DNA of 64,000 nucleotides from Vanilla planifolia (taxonomy: Eukaryota > Streptophyta > Magnoliopsida > Asparagales > Orchidaceae): assembly GCA_023846275.1 (NCBI GenBank), contig CM043871.1, positions 28,550,569-28,614,568 of the forward strand, read 5' to 3'. Below are positions 24,640 through 35,323 of the stretch, piece by piece. The position numbers were made by a program, and so were the translations under genes. The notes beneath the pieces were generated by a model. It was not told the DNA's origin and did not search any database. It worked only from the letters and a program-made list of their open reading frames with translations. Positions within the stretch are counted from its first letter, which is position 1, and every line of letters starts with the position of its first letter.

Positions 24640-26356
24640 AAATAAAATTTGCACAAGAAAAATTAAGTACTAAGACATTAGCATTTAGGTAGTGTTAGTT
24701 GTTAGTTAAAATTATGTCAATAAAAAAATACATTTTTGATAATTTGCAAGAGCAAGTAAACTTAATGTGCAAAAGAGAAAGCAAATGTGACGTTAGTTAA
24801 ATAAAACACTTGAGTAGAAGTGATACGAAAAAAAGAGAGCATGGTAGCACACAAAATCTTTTTTTAGTTTGACCATCTTAAACATCCTACGATAGTATGC
24901 ACAAGACCTTCTTTGGAGGTTTTTCACTTTCCCATATAATTAATGAACTAATTTAAGCTAAAACCAATTATAAGGAACAAAAACTAAAATGGATTTTTCT
25001 TAGTCTCAAGGACAACTCGATAACCTTAAAAGTTTAGAAGACTATCTCTAAATACAAAGATTATAAACCAAAGTATAATGCCACTCACAACAAAAATGAT
25101 ACATTATAAAGATTATAAAGTTCTTAATTCAAGTTTATTAATCATCCTCCAACTAAAAACTAATGATAATAAAAAGTTAAAACTTGAGGTTAAACATTTT
25201 TTTTGAAAAAATTAAGTTTTCAGACATATGTTACTAAAACAAGATCAATATATCAAACTCAAAAAGATAAGTTATGAAGGGGTAACATTGTTTTTTCTTA
25301 GGAGAGAAGATCATAAACAAAAGTCATGTATGAAAATTTTTGTGTAAAATGAAACTTGAACTATGCAGTCAATGTTTTCAAGTACAAACTAAAATCAAAA
25401 CATGAATCTTAAAAGAAAAATAATAAATTATGAAAAAGAGAATTTGAGACCAATTTATAATGAAAAGAAAGAGAGATTAAGATATGCTAAAGAGCTTTTC
25501 AACTTTTTCTCTTGCTAGAATTTAACAATCAAGCCAACTAGAAGAATATTCTCTACTAGTTATGAAGTATTTATTAAGCATACAAGATAAAGTTAGATTT
25601 TTGGATCTTTGGAAGAGAGCATTATAGAATAAGTGGAAAGCATGTGTAATAATCCAAATGGTACTTTTTTTTTACTAAGGGCATACATTTTATACCCATG
25701 GCATGTTCTAAACTAGTCAAAAATAACTTTAATAAAATGTTTGAGAATTAAATAAGTCAATTACCTTATTTAAGTAGATTTTAAATGTTCAATTCAAATA
25801 GGGTGAAATGAAGTGTGCTATATTTAAAAAATTAACTTTCAGTTCTAGATCTAAAAATATTAAAAAAAATCATATCAAATCAAGGTATTGAAGTTTACTT
25901 CCAAAAAATTAAATTTTAATGGATCTGGAAAAATGTAAAAAGAGGCAAGGTTGAAATACTAAGGACATGTGAATATGGTCAAAGATCAATTCTAGATAAT
26001 CAACTTTGAAAATATTGTCTAATGTTGAAAAAAACCAAAGATAAAGAGGTACACATTCTAAAAAGCAAAGTTTGAAATATTTTAGAAACTAAATAAATAG
26101 AAATGGTTGAAATTGTAAGTTTATGTTATGAATAAACCTAAAATATCTATTTTGAAAATAAAAAAAATAATTTTGTTCTTTATAAATTTATGATAAATAA
26201 AGTATATTTTATAATACTTTGTACTTATTTATCTGGTCAAGTTATTGTCACACAAATCTAATACTCTTGTCGTGATTCCTACATAAGGATTAGAGTACAA
26301 AAATAATTATTTTTATTGGTTTGTTGTCATCAAAATGATTATGAACTCAATAGTCT
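24640..26356 (-). mobile_element. decayed copia-type LTR (tentative)
   Basis: AGCACACAAAATCTTTTTTTAGTTTGACC (about 24848) matches the second block of the LTR edge (cacacaATTT..aGTGGTTcGgc) seen at 43.6 kb. Near the right side, GTTTGTTGTCATCAAAATGATTATG followed by TAGTCTAAC (26320-26356) matches the far edge of the LTRs ending at 35,323 and 55,145. No terminal dinucleotides or target duplication could be fixed. Ends are approximate. Confidence 0.33.
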
Positions 26357-27099
26357 AACTCTAATGATGAACTCTTAGCTCTTATCATGTAATAAGATAG
26401 GACACATCTTTATCCCTCACATGCAATATCTTTTCCTCCATTAGTGATGAGATGGACATCATACAAGCAACTCATCAATAACTGTTTGAGAAGCGCATAC
26501 GACATACTAAAAAACAATAAGAGAAATAGAAAGAGAAAGAGAAAAGAGACCAAGCATCTATTTTGGCTAAAAGAAGCTTGATTTTGTTCATTCTAAAAGG
26601 TTTTATTTATTCTCAAGAATCATGATGAATTTTAAATTCAAAGTCTAACAAATTAATTTTATTCAAATAAATTAATTTTTATTCCAAATAATTCTAAAAT
26701 TAATACTAAATAAATAGTAAAATTTAATCTAATAATTTAAAACTAAATTCAAATCATTTAAATAATAAATATAGATAAAATTCAAATGAAAAAGTTTCTA
26801 AATGTATTTTGATTCAGATAAATTAAATTTTGTTATTATAAATTATTTTAAAAAAATCTAAAATATAGATATTTATGTCTTATATACATTCTAAAAAAAC
26901 CTATCTTTAAGTTTTACTGTAATTGAAGAAAATTAAACTTTATAGTTTAATTTTTTTTATGTTTTTATATATTTATTTTTTTTTCAAAAATCATCCAAAA
27001 GTCAACTTATAGCCCATTAAGATTTCTTATTGGAGTCTTCCATATTAATGTTATAGGATTATTACTATGTATGTTAATATATCGTAACATATTAGCACT
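26357..27099. other. very AT-rich gene-free stretch
   Basis: The sequence is almost entirely A/T with AAATTTAAT-type words and no coding potential. A GA-rich patch (agagaaatagaaagagaaag) lies near 26521-26545. Confidence 0.5.
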
Positions 27100-28346
27100 A
27101 TTTCAAAAGCACTATAATCAACTATCTAAGGATACTTTAGGTTACTTCATTAACTTTAATTTTCAAATTAAGGTGATCTTAAAGTTTTCTTAAAATTCTT
27201 CTTAGATATCTGAAGTGATCTTATGATTTCTTCAAAACCTTACTCTACTATCTAGGGTTACCTCTACTACTTATATTTCACATCTGAGATTAGTCTTTAT
27301 CTTAATTTGTTTAGAAGATCCTCACTAGGATCTTTTACCAATCAAGGTTTTTTCTTAGGCTTTCACTTAAATCCTTATATTTGGATTTTAACTTCAAAAA
27401 TAATTTCTAAGCTATAGCATTTTCTTTTAAATCTAGGTTCACACTAGTTTCACCAATTACTCATATGCTTCTTAGGTTAACCTGAGCCACTATATTTTTT
27501 CAAATGTCTCTCTTGAGCAACACACATATTCAGATTATCTCCTAATATCCTAAAAGAGCTACTCATCGTCTTACCCAATAAGTCCAAGCCATGTCTAGGG
27601 TTTAGCCAAAACTCATGAGAACTATTATGCATTTTTCCAAGCCTTAACACCACTCCTAAAGTCATAATTAAGCTTTCACTTAATCCTAAACTTCATTTAG
27701 GATCTAAGTTAAGAGCCTCTTCAACTAAGGCATCATCCAAAGCTTACCATAGGACTCACTAAATGTTCATATTCTTAGTTAAATCTTCAAATATTTCTTT
27801 AGGATTTCTTCATGCTAATATCAAAACCTAAGGATCATTTAAAGCCTGACCCAAGACTAAATCTTACCTTATTCAAGGTTTACCCAAGAGCTACACAATC
27901 CTAAACCTTATTTTCTTAGCCTACCAGACCTTATCCATGTTAAATTCCAATTATAAGAATCCCTCCAAAAGCCACACTTACTTCTAAGACTACACTAAAG
28001 GTTGTCAAGCCCTCAATCCTAAACCTAATTTTATTTTCTAATTAAATACAAATCTCTCACATCAATAATCATGCATAGCCTAAATTATCTTCCATCTTGC
28101 AAACTTATATAAATCTCAAATCCTAGCAATCATGCATGGTTGAGATTATCATCCTTTTGTTTAAGACATCTTTAATCTCAAACTCTAAAAACTTATACTT
28201 GGTCGATCCCAATCTTCTCTTTTTAGCCTACTTAAAACATCCATCTAACCTAACATTCTTCTAAAGCCTCGATAAGGTCTTAACTAGAAAATTGAGTGCT
28301 TCTTAAGTGTCATAGAAACCATTTAAGTCCTCATAAGGTCTTAACC
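27100..28346 (-). mobile_element. decayed non-coding retroelement DNA, probably gypsy LTR/3' region
   Basis: Its reverse complement resembles the plus strand of 2.1-4.2 kb (TGG/TTAGG-rich words and degenerate gATGATAaTCTyrrCCATGCATGATT repeats near 28050-28170). It lies directly left of the inserted solo LTR and in line with the 3' end of the minus-strand gypsy element at 32.2-38.9 kb. It may therefore be the 3' LTR of that element, split by the solo LTR. That link is inference. The short open frame 27477-27665 (minus) is not called. Confidence 0.33.
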
Positions 28347-28789
28347 AAACCTATTATAACCAGTAAAATATTATATGTTTAATCTTCAATAATTCAATTG
28401 TGGCTTGGATGATTTCAGATCGACAGTAGGATGAGCCAGGAGCTCAATTGGAGGTTGTTGGAATTTCTGAAATTTTCTGGGGATTTTTCGGAGCACCGAG
28501 GAAATTTTTAAGTAATTTTCCCTGTTTAATTGAATTTTTGGAAATTCGAAAATCTATTTAAATCGGTCCATTAGATTTTTAAACCGGAATTTGGTTTTTA
28601 CCGCGCGTGAACCGGACCGGAGCGGTTCAGCGAAGGCGGGGGCGGTTCGCCGAGTGCGTTTGCGCGTGCGGTTGGATAAGCCGCGGATAAGCGGATCGGA
28701 CGGACGAGAACAGCGGTGGAGATTAACCGACTGATCGGGGTTAAGCGATGTTATTAGAAGGTCAACCGGCGCTTAATGGGTTCTTAACG

Positions 28790-29030
28790 GGTTATTACCG
28801 GTTTAAGTGGGGTATTTAACCGAAACTGTTCGGCTGTTAGGGTTTCGAGCGGTGGCCGGAGACGAAGTGTTCGCGACGAACGGCGATACTTTCCGGCAGC
28901 CTTTCAAGGGGCTTTTTGTACCTGGAGGTTCGCGGGACCGAGGAGAATCGATTGGTACCGGTTTCGTTCGGCGAGGAGCAGCGGTTGGTCGCGTGCGAGC
29001 TTCACCGTCGCCGGAGAAGAAAGGTAGGAA
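28790..29030 (+). promoter_or_regulatory. putative transcription-start region and leader exon of the solo LTR
   Basis: A GTATTTAACC TATA-like word (about 28812) precedes TGTTAGGGTTTCGAGCGG and a CpG-rich, coding-like stretch that ends at AAAGGTAGG (about 29020), a good plant 5' splice-site match. A matching pyrimidine-rich acceptor, TTTTTCCAG, lies at 30655-30663. The composition looks like a plant 5' leader. The open frame 28807-29055 has no protein motif. This is inference from signals only. Confidence 0.35.
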
Positions 29031-29660
29031 ATTCAGATTTAAATTAGTTATTTAGCAAATTAAAAATATGGATTATTTTGCAAATAGCTACCGGAGCATG
29101 CGGATTGTGGTTTTTGGAATTGATTAATGCAAATTATTGATTTAGCATTTTAGGGTTTTCGGAAAATTATACCCGCCGAATTCGGAAATTTTACCGAGCA
29201 TGTGTTGATTCGATTATGTACTTTAATAATGTTAAGATAGTATCAAATGCTGAAATTTGTTTAATTTCATAGATTGTTAAAATGGGGATCAGATGAAACT
29301 TCGGCGGAAATTTTGATTGAACCTTAGAAATTAGTGGCATTATTGAAACATTAGGATAGTACGAACATCGGATTTTGTTTCTCCTTGATCTCGGTCGCCG
29401 GAAATCGACGGGGAAAACGGAATTTTCCCGGAGGAATCGTCGATTAGGGTTTCGCGGGCGCCGGGCGGAGGAAGGAGATGGATTAGATTAATTACGGTTT
29501 AGTTAATTAAGTAATTATAATTATTCAATATTTATTAATAATTAAATGTTAAAACGTCGGCTGGAAATTTGAATTAAATATTCGGCCGGTGGGTTCTCGG
29601 TTCAGCGCGAAGGCCCGAACCGGTGGCGAGATCCGGTTCAGGAGATTCGGCGCGGAGGAA

Positions 29661-29820
29661 AATTTAATTCGGAAATTAATCCGAATTTTCGGAAAAAGGA
29701 TATATGTGGAAATTAAATTTAATTCGGAAATTAATCCGAATTTTCGGAAAAAGGATATATGTGGAATTTAAATTTTATTCGGAAATTTATTCCGAATTTC
29801 GGAAAATGGATAAAGGGCGG
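29661..29820 (+). repeat. 55-bp tandem repeat, about three copies, inside the solo LTR
   Basis: The unit contains TTTAATTCGGAAATTAATCC, GAATTTTCGG and AAAAAGGATATATGTGGAA. Matching positions (29670, 29725, 29780) are exactly 55 bp apart. The first two copies are almost identical and the third differs at several positions. Each unit holds the near-palindrome TTCGGAAATTAATCCGAA. Confidence 0.93.
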
Positions 29821-30185
29821 AAATTGATTTTGGAATTTAAAAAAAAATTTCCTGAAGTGAGAAAAAGGTGATTTTTGGAAATCACATAGCCAAGTTGAAA
29901 TTGATTGTTGGAAATTATCCATAAATTCAGTGCAGCTGGATTAGTTGGAAGGAAGTGTGACACTTGGGTAAGTGCTACCAGAATAGTCAGAATTTTGGTA
30001 CAGTTTGTGTTGCTTGGATGGCAATGGCATGGTTTGAGTCAGTTTACTCAGTGTTGGCATATTTCACGGATTGGCATATTGGACCGGACTACTATAGACC
30101 CTATATGATGTTTTAGGGTAGTTGTGGTAGGTAACTGTGCGGTTCAGACTTAGCTTCTACAGTATACATGTGACTGGTAGGCGCC

Positions 30186-30459
30186 ATGCGTGTTTTGAGA
30201 TGGGCGTATCCCACTGGCATGCTACCTGGAACCCCAGGCTAGGTTGTGATGCGTGTTTCGAGATGGGCAATCCCACTGGCATGCTTTGCCTAGGCGCCAT
30301 GCGTGTTTCGAGATGGGCAATCCCACTGGCATGCTACATAGACGCTGAGGTGTCGGGTGCTAGGCGTTATGATGCGTGTTTCGAGATGAGCGTATCCCAC
30401 TGGCATGCTTTGCCTAAGCGCCATGCATGTTTCGAGATGGGCGATCCCACTGGCATGCT
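30186..30459 (+). repeat. five-copy interspersed minisatellite inside the solo LTR
   Basis: A conserved core of about 37 bp opens with ATGCGTGTTTCGAGATGGGC and ends with TCCCACTGGCATGCT. It occurs at 30186, 30249, 30299, 30372 and 30423. Spacers of 13 to 36 bp alternate between two kinds (ACCTGGAA..CCCAG and TTGCCTAGGCGCC). Copies 2 and 3 are nearly identical. The array accounts for the open frame 30137-30559. Confidence 0.95.
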
Positions 30460-31324
30460 ACCTGGAAGCCCAGAGGAGAGCTACTCTGGTGTGACTGGGG
30501 TGACTGTGGTTGGTCGGAGTCTGGAACTGAGAGTGCCTTTCCACCATACATTGTTATGATGTATTCCTATACTCTTGCTATTATCCTTCTCTTGCATGTG
30601 AGTTTTACTAGCTGTCTTTCCTACTGGGCGTAGCTCATTCCTTTATTATCTATATTTTTCCAGCGGCTCGGCAGGCTTGACGCCACCCAGATTAGGTGGG
30701 ATCGTGGTCAGCAGGCTAGTGGAGGATATCTGATCTATGATTTTCTGAGACATTTTGGTTAGTGTGATTGATGCTATTGGATGTATTCAGGGAGACTGTT
30801 ATTCTTATGTCATGTAATATGTGAGGGTGATTCTGACTTATGTATCTAGTTGGATGATATTGTATTTGTTGGACTTGGATCTTATTCTTGTGATGTAGTT
30901 TCCATTCACTGTTTTACTTTATTGTCTTAGTGGTATAGTGTGTGGAGTGCCATATTTTATCTGTGGATGTTATGTATCTTATTTTGATGGTGAGGTCATT
31001 ACATGACTATGGAACTTAACCGTGGGGATTCAGACTTCTATTAGATCGGTTCTCCTACCGGTATGGGTTAGGAGTATGGGGTATAGTAGGAGTAACATTG
31101 CGCGAGTCCATCTGTTAATTCAGGAGTCATGAACTTGATTTGACGGTGTACCCGGGAGATGGGATCCACATTGTTAAGAAAAGTAGGTGTGTAATGATGT
31201 GTTATATCCTATGTTTTTCGTAGGCTACTCAGGTTGGTATGGGACGATCTGAGCTGTCTATATGTAAAGAAAAAAAAAATGTATGCCAAAAATCAGCCTA
31301 GGAAAAATGGGGTGTAACAAAACC

Positions 31325-32184
31325 TCCTTTGGCCTTAATCAAGCAATGAATTCAAGCCGTCAAGGCATACCTATGGCAATATTCGACTTTGGCTACAAGA
31401 AATCATCAATTTTTGTTCGACATATGAAGAGGAAAACTTAATAATTCAAGATAAAATTGGATGACATAATTTTGGATCTATTTCCATATGAACAAAATTT
31501 AGCGTTATCTTTTATCAATCATGATTTCATTTTGGTAAAAAATTATCATGTCATGAGGCTGTTCTTAACATCATAGATTCATCTTGAATATATAAAAAAA
31601 TAATGTATAATGTGGAAAATAATAATAATATTCTCAACATCATAGTTTTCTCTCAAACTAGGTTATATGTGCTGAATTGCAACTTTAAATACATTACCTT
31701 ACATGATCTTAATCATAATAAAGATAACATTACTAAGTTCAATTCATGGTATCATACTTTATGTAAGAAAGTCTAGATCAAGATTTTCATGTGAAGAACA
31801 TTGCAACATTTATCGTCATATCAACAAAATATAATCACATGCAAGCTTTATCAAAATACTAATTGTTTTAACATAACTTGTATATAACATAGCTTAATTC
31901 CTAAATTTTAAGGATTTTTGTGCCAACTAAGCCTTGTGTTGATGGTTTAGGTTTGGTTAAGGGCAAGCAAGGTCAAATCTAGCTTAAGCATTAATTGATT
32001 CTATCCTATATACATTAATAATCAAAGCTAGCTCAACCAGTTAATCCAAAAGCACTTGTTTAACATATCAAAGGGAAAAGAAACATTTTAGTTGACCAAA
32101 CCTCCTATCTAGGCTAGCTAATCTGAGAGCTATAACATTCTCCTCACCTTGATAGTGATTTCATCGTTGAAATATGAAAAAAAG
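31325..32184 (-). other. non-coding 3' side of the gypsy element
   Basis: No protein motif is seen. The segment directly follows, in element orientation, the C-terminal end of the dead gypsy polyprotein and precedes the solo-LTR insertion at 31319. It is therefore expected to hold the gypsy 3' untranslated region and the start of its 3' LTR. LTR ends were not found. Confidence 0.4.
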
Positions 32185-32450
32185 CATTGACCACTTGCTA
32201 CAAACTCTTTACCTCCTAGTAGAATCTCGCTCCTTTTGATTATTCCACAATAATTTAGATAAATTCTTATTTCTTAACTATCTAGAACTAAACTCTAAAA
32301 TGTGCACTGATTACTTCTGATAATTTGCATTTAATTATAGCTAAAGATCATAGGTTTCTCTTGAAGAATATGAGATGGTATGGGACACACTTCTTCAAAT
32401 TAGAGACATAAAAGCTATCATGAATCCTAAATAAAATATTTAGAAACTAA
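32185..32450 (-). pseudogene. gypsy polyprotein C-terminus fragment
   Basis: On the minus strand, IHDSFYVSNLKKCVPYH (for the usual V/F-H-VS-LRKY block) lies at about 32370-32425, followed by an ILDS...YCGII..SEILLGG block near 32190-32290, which corresponds to the final chromodomain-like tail. It continues the integrase fragment at 33154-33370 once the Cassandra insertion is removed. Confidence 0.75.
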
Positions 32451-32595
32451 AGTAGGTGTGTTACTATAACACTCGAAGTGTGGATGTTAAGAGGATGAAG
32501 AATTCCATAATGACTATAAAAGAAAAGATTTTAAGTGATATAAGTAAAGTCATAGGTCTTGAAATAATGTGACACTTTATTTATACAATTTGTGT

Positions 32596-32677
32596 TTAGA
32601 TCTCATGAGAATTCTATGGTTAAGTATATTGGAGCTGAGAAAATTTTAGAATGGATGACCAATCTAAAAGGAATCTT
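32596..32677 (+). other. 5S-rRNA-like domain in the left Cassandra LTR
   Basis: TAGATCTCATGAGAATTCT, TTAAGTATATTGGAGC and TTAGAATGGATGACC follow the order of the 3' two thirds of plant 5S rRNA (GGATCCCATCAGAACTCC, TTAAGCGTGCTTGGGC, AGGATGGGTGACC), mostly with C-to-T and G-to-A changes. These blocks include the Pol III A box and C box. It is decayed and is not a functional 5S gene. Confidence 0.82.
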
Positions 32678-33003
32678 AAAAAAATAAAAAAATAATTTAG
32701 GACAATACATTACCAAGAAAGATTAGGATGTTATAATATGATATCGGAGTTGACCTACCCTAATCTAATATAATTTAAGGACAAACTAATGTAGTCAAAA
32801 TGCATCTTATAATAGCTAGGGGTGGTCCAATATAGTAAAGACTTTTACCAAGTGAAAACGGGTGTATATATAACACCTTGAGCATGGGGGTCAAGAAGGT
32901 GAATAAGTTTTATATCAATTAGATGAAGAAACATCTTAAGCGATAAAAGTAAAGTCATATAAGATTTGAAATGATGAGGCACATTTTTGAAGCAACTTAG
33001 GCT

Positions 33004-33085
33004 TGGATCCCATGAGAACTCCATGATTAAGTATGTTGGAGTTGAAAAAAGTTTGGGATGGGTAACCAAGCAAGAAACGACCCCT
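33004..33085 (+). other. 5S-rRNA-like domain in the right Cassandra LTR
   Basis: TTGGATCCCATGAGAACTCC, ATTAAGTATGTTGGAG and TTTGGGATGGGTAACC match 5S rRNA better than the left copy. The C-box region GGATGGGTAACC differs from GGATGGGTGACC by one base. The A-box region has lost its CpG (AAGTATGTTGG against AAGCGTGCTTGG). It probably no longer recruits Pol III. Confidence 0.85.
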
Positions 33086-33153
33086 TAGAGATGGATATAA
33101 TCTAAATAATTTAAGTCAATATCTCACCAAAAAAAGTTAGAATGTTATAACTA

Positions 33154-33370
33154 CTATCACAATCTTCTTCACAATATAAATGGTCCAACAACATATTGGA
33201 TCTAAACTTAGAAGTTTTCATAAATAAAAAAAATCCTTTGAATTGACTTTAAGAAAAGCATGATCTCCAATATCAAAGCTCCAAATCAATGTTTACAATA
33301 AAATATTTCTTCTAATGAACTATATTACTTATAATCTCTTATGCAATATGCAAGTCTCTTCAACGATCTA
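33154..33370 (-). pseudogene. gypsy integrase C-terminal fragment
   Basis: Minus-strand FDIGDHAFLKVNSKDFF corresponds to the conserved F-x-V-GDxVFLK block after the gypsy integrase core. It is preceded by HKRL...FIRRN and followed by WTIYI/GPFIL. It ends at the Cassandra insertion on one side and at the copia LTR (33371) on the other. Confidence 0.8.
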
Positions 33371-35323
33371 TGAAGTGAGGTTCGATAAAAAGGAGGGGTG
33401 AATTACTAAAAATAAAATTTTAGTTTATTACAAAATATTCTAATAAAATATTTAAAATAATTTTAAATAATGTTTAACAAATATATAAAGTGATTTTTTT
33501 ACAAATTTTAATTTTATTTTAAAACAAATTAAGTTTTATAAAAGTCATGTAATTGAAAAATCAATAATAATTAAAAATACACACAATTTATTTTTAGGTG
33601 GTTTGATATATAAAATAAGCCTACGTCCACCTACGATAAAAACTAAGCAAAAACAAATATAATATAAGCACTTTCCCAAAAGATAGATAGGTTATCCTCG
33701 CAAAAAAGAGACAAATTAGACACGCTATTATAACTTTATAATAAAATAAATGGGAAGGGCTATTATGACCTTACAATGAAATAAAATGGTAAAAAAAGAA
33801 AAATATTCGATGACATAAAATCGAAATAAATACAACAAAAATCTTATGTTTGATGAAATTATTAAAGAGACACAAGTATCTTAATTAAATAAATTAAGAA
33901 ATAAGAAAATTAATTACTTAACTGATTTAAGAAGGAAAAAAAGTTAAGAGTTTGACGAGTGAGTGACACAACAGTGTATGAAAGCGACGATAAGAACGAG
34001 GTGCTAACGACTTAAATATTTTTGCTTGAAACTTTTCTTTGTATCATATAAAAGTTAATCTATTTATTTTCGTACAAAAATCTCTTATTTATATGCTATT
34101 TGTAATGGATAAAAGCATTTACCAAACAGTTAATTTAGTTGTTACAATTTTTGCAATATTCTTAATATTTTAATTAGAAAATAAATAAAACAAATCTCCA
34201 ATGACTCAAAATAATGACTAAAATAACCATTGCACAGTTTGATCAGAACACTCCGACTCCATTCAATTGCAAAAATTGAGTGATTGAACAAATGCAATCG
34301 AATTTGTGTCTTTCAAAATATGAAATTAATTTGGCCCGTTATATTTAAATAATGACCTAATACATGATTTCACTTTCAGAGCGGATGAAATTTGGATTGT
34401 GCTATCGTAAAATTATGCAATATGATGGTTAATAGAATTACAACTTTCGAGAAATGTGATACGGTGGTGATCGTTCGATTACCAATGCTCGATCGGATGA
34501 TTCACATTACTCAATTTCAAGTGTTCACAATGTAGAAAATGTTCTTATTTTTAGTTTCACATTACATATTTGATCTACTATTTTCTTCTTATAAGGATTT
34601 TCATAAACACTATACACAGTCGAAGAACTAGGTTGGCTGCCCCTTACTAATTTTGGGAATTAATCACTTGAGATACCAACTAGCTACATTTACTTTATTT
34701 GATTTACAAAGGTGGGATTGATTACCCAATTCAAAATGTAATATTTGGGATTGATTATGGAAAGTGTTTAGTGTATCGAACCGCATTTATAATTAGTTAT
34801 CATTGAATTGTAGTGGTTCATTACAGTGACTCGATTGGTTTAGGTGGTAGTTGCTTATGCGAACATGTTATTTTTTGTTATTAAATGTTCTAATAATTAA
34901 TTAATATGATTAACACATTTTTTTATAATATATTAATTAAATATCTTAAAAATATTATTAAGATAAAATGATAGTCAAAATAATAATAAAAGATAGATAA
35001 AAATATTAAAAACTAAAATATTATTCTAAGATTAATTTGAATTTAATTTATTTGTCTTATAATAAATATTTTAATCAAGCTTAATATTTTAATCTAAATA
35101 AAATTAAAATATCTAAAATTAAATTTAGAATATATCTATTTATGATTTGTCACTCCAACCAAGATGATATTCATAAGATTTAATATTTGATGTGTCTTCT
35201 TCTTTTAGTTCTCCCACAAATATGAGTATTGACTATCTAAAATTTGAAAATTTATTTAAACAAATTTATTATAAATATTTAGGATTTATTATCATTAAAA
35301 AACATCATGATTAGGAGTCAACA
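33371..35323 (-). mobile_element. copia-type LTR inserted in the gypsy integrase
   Basis: Left edge TGAAGTGAGGTTCG, then AGGAGGGGTGAATTAC. About 190 bp on come ACACACAATTTATTTTTAGG, TGGTTTGATATATAAAATAA and GCCTACGTCCACC, the two-block edge of the intact LTR at 43493. GGTTGGCTGCCCC (about 34631) is shared with 44849. The right end GGAGTCAACA is preceded by TTTATTATCATTAAAAAACA, as in the LTR ending at 55145. It interrupts the gypsy integrase: the core stops after a YNN block at 35324 and resumes below 33371. About 35-40 integrase codons are missing at the junction, and the flanking 5-mers (ATCTA, ATACA) match at only three of five positions, so a deletion accompanied or followed insertion. 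Confidence 0.75.

Larger units (their letters stand above)
28352..31319 (+). mobile_element. gypsy-type solo LTR, about 2.97 kb, with AAACC target duplication
   Basis: The left end reads TATTATAACCAGTAAAAT (a normal TG start changed to TA) and the right end reads GGGGTGTAACA. The 5 bp on both sides are identical, AAACC at 28347-28351 and 31320-31324. No internal domain lies between the ends, so this is a single LTR left by recombination between the two LTRs of a full element. It is much richer in GC and CpG than all flanking DNA, so it is young or has escaped deamination. It contains a 55-bp tandem repeat (29661-29820) and a five-copy repeat (30186-30459). The long open frame 30137-30559 is read through that repeat and is not a gene. 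Size and context suggest a Tekay/Del-like family. Strand is chosen from the splice-like signals and is uncertain. Confidence 0.9.
32459..33152 (+). mobile_element. Cassandra-type TRIM with 5S-rRNA-like LTRs
   Basis: Two direct repeats of about 280-290 bp (32459-32738 and 32863-33152) start TGTTACTATAACAC and TGTATATATAACACC and end in ATGTTATAA. Equivalent positions are about 405 bp apart. Just inside the first repeat lies TGATATCGGAGT, 9 of 12 matches to the initiator-methionine tRNA primer site TGGTATCAGAGC. Just before the second is a purine-rich AGTGAAAACGGG. Each repeat contains a 5S-rRNA-like segment. Size, layout, primer site and 5S content together are the definition of Cassandra, a non-coding element mobilised by other elements' proteins. 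It is inserted into the C-terminal part of the dead gypsy polyprotein. No clear 5-bp target duplication remains. Confidence 0.85.

Noticed and set aside
28807..29055. An 82-codon plus-strand open frame with good codon-like composition
   Set aside because: Within the solo LTR, arginine/glycine-rich, with no motif. It fits a CpG-rich untranslated leader better than a protein.
30137..30559. A 140-codon plus-strand open frame with repeated CFEMG..HWHA blocks, looking like a repeat protein
   Set aside because: It is read through the five-copy minisatellite of the solo LTR. The blocks are the DNA repeat translated, and spacing changes break the frame periodicity.
33004..33085. A true 5S rRNA gene
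   Set aside because: Only the 3' two thirds resemble 5S, the A box is mutated, and the block recurs in a direct repeat with a primer site between, which fits Cassandra LTRs.
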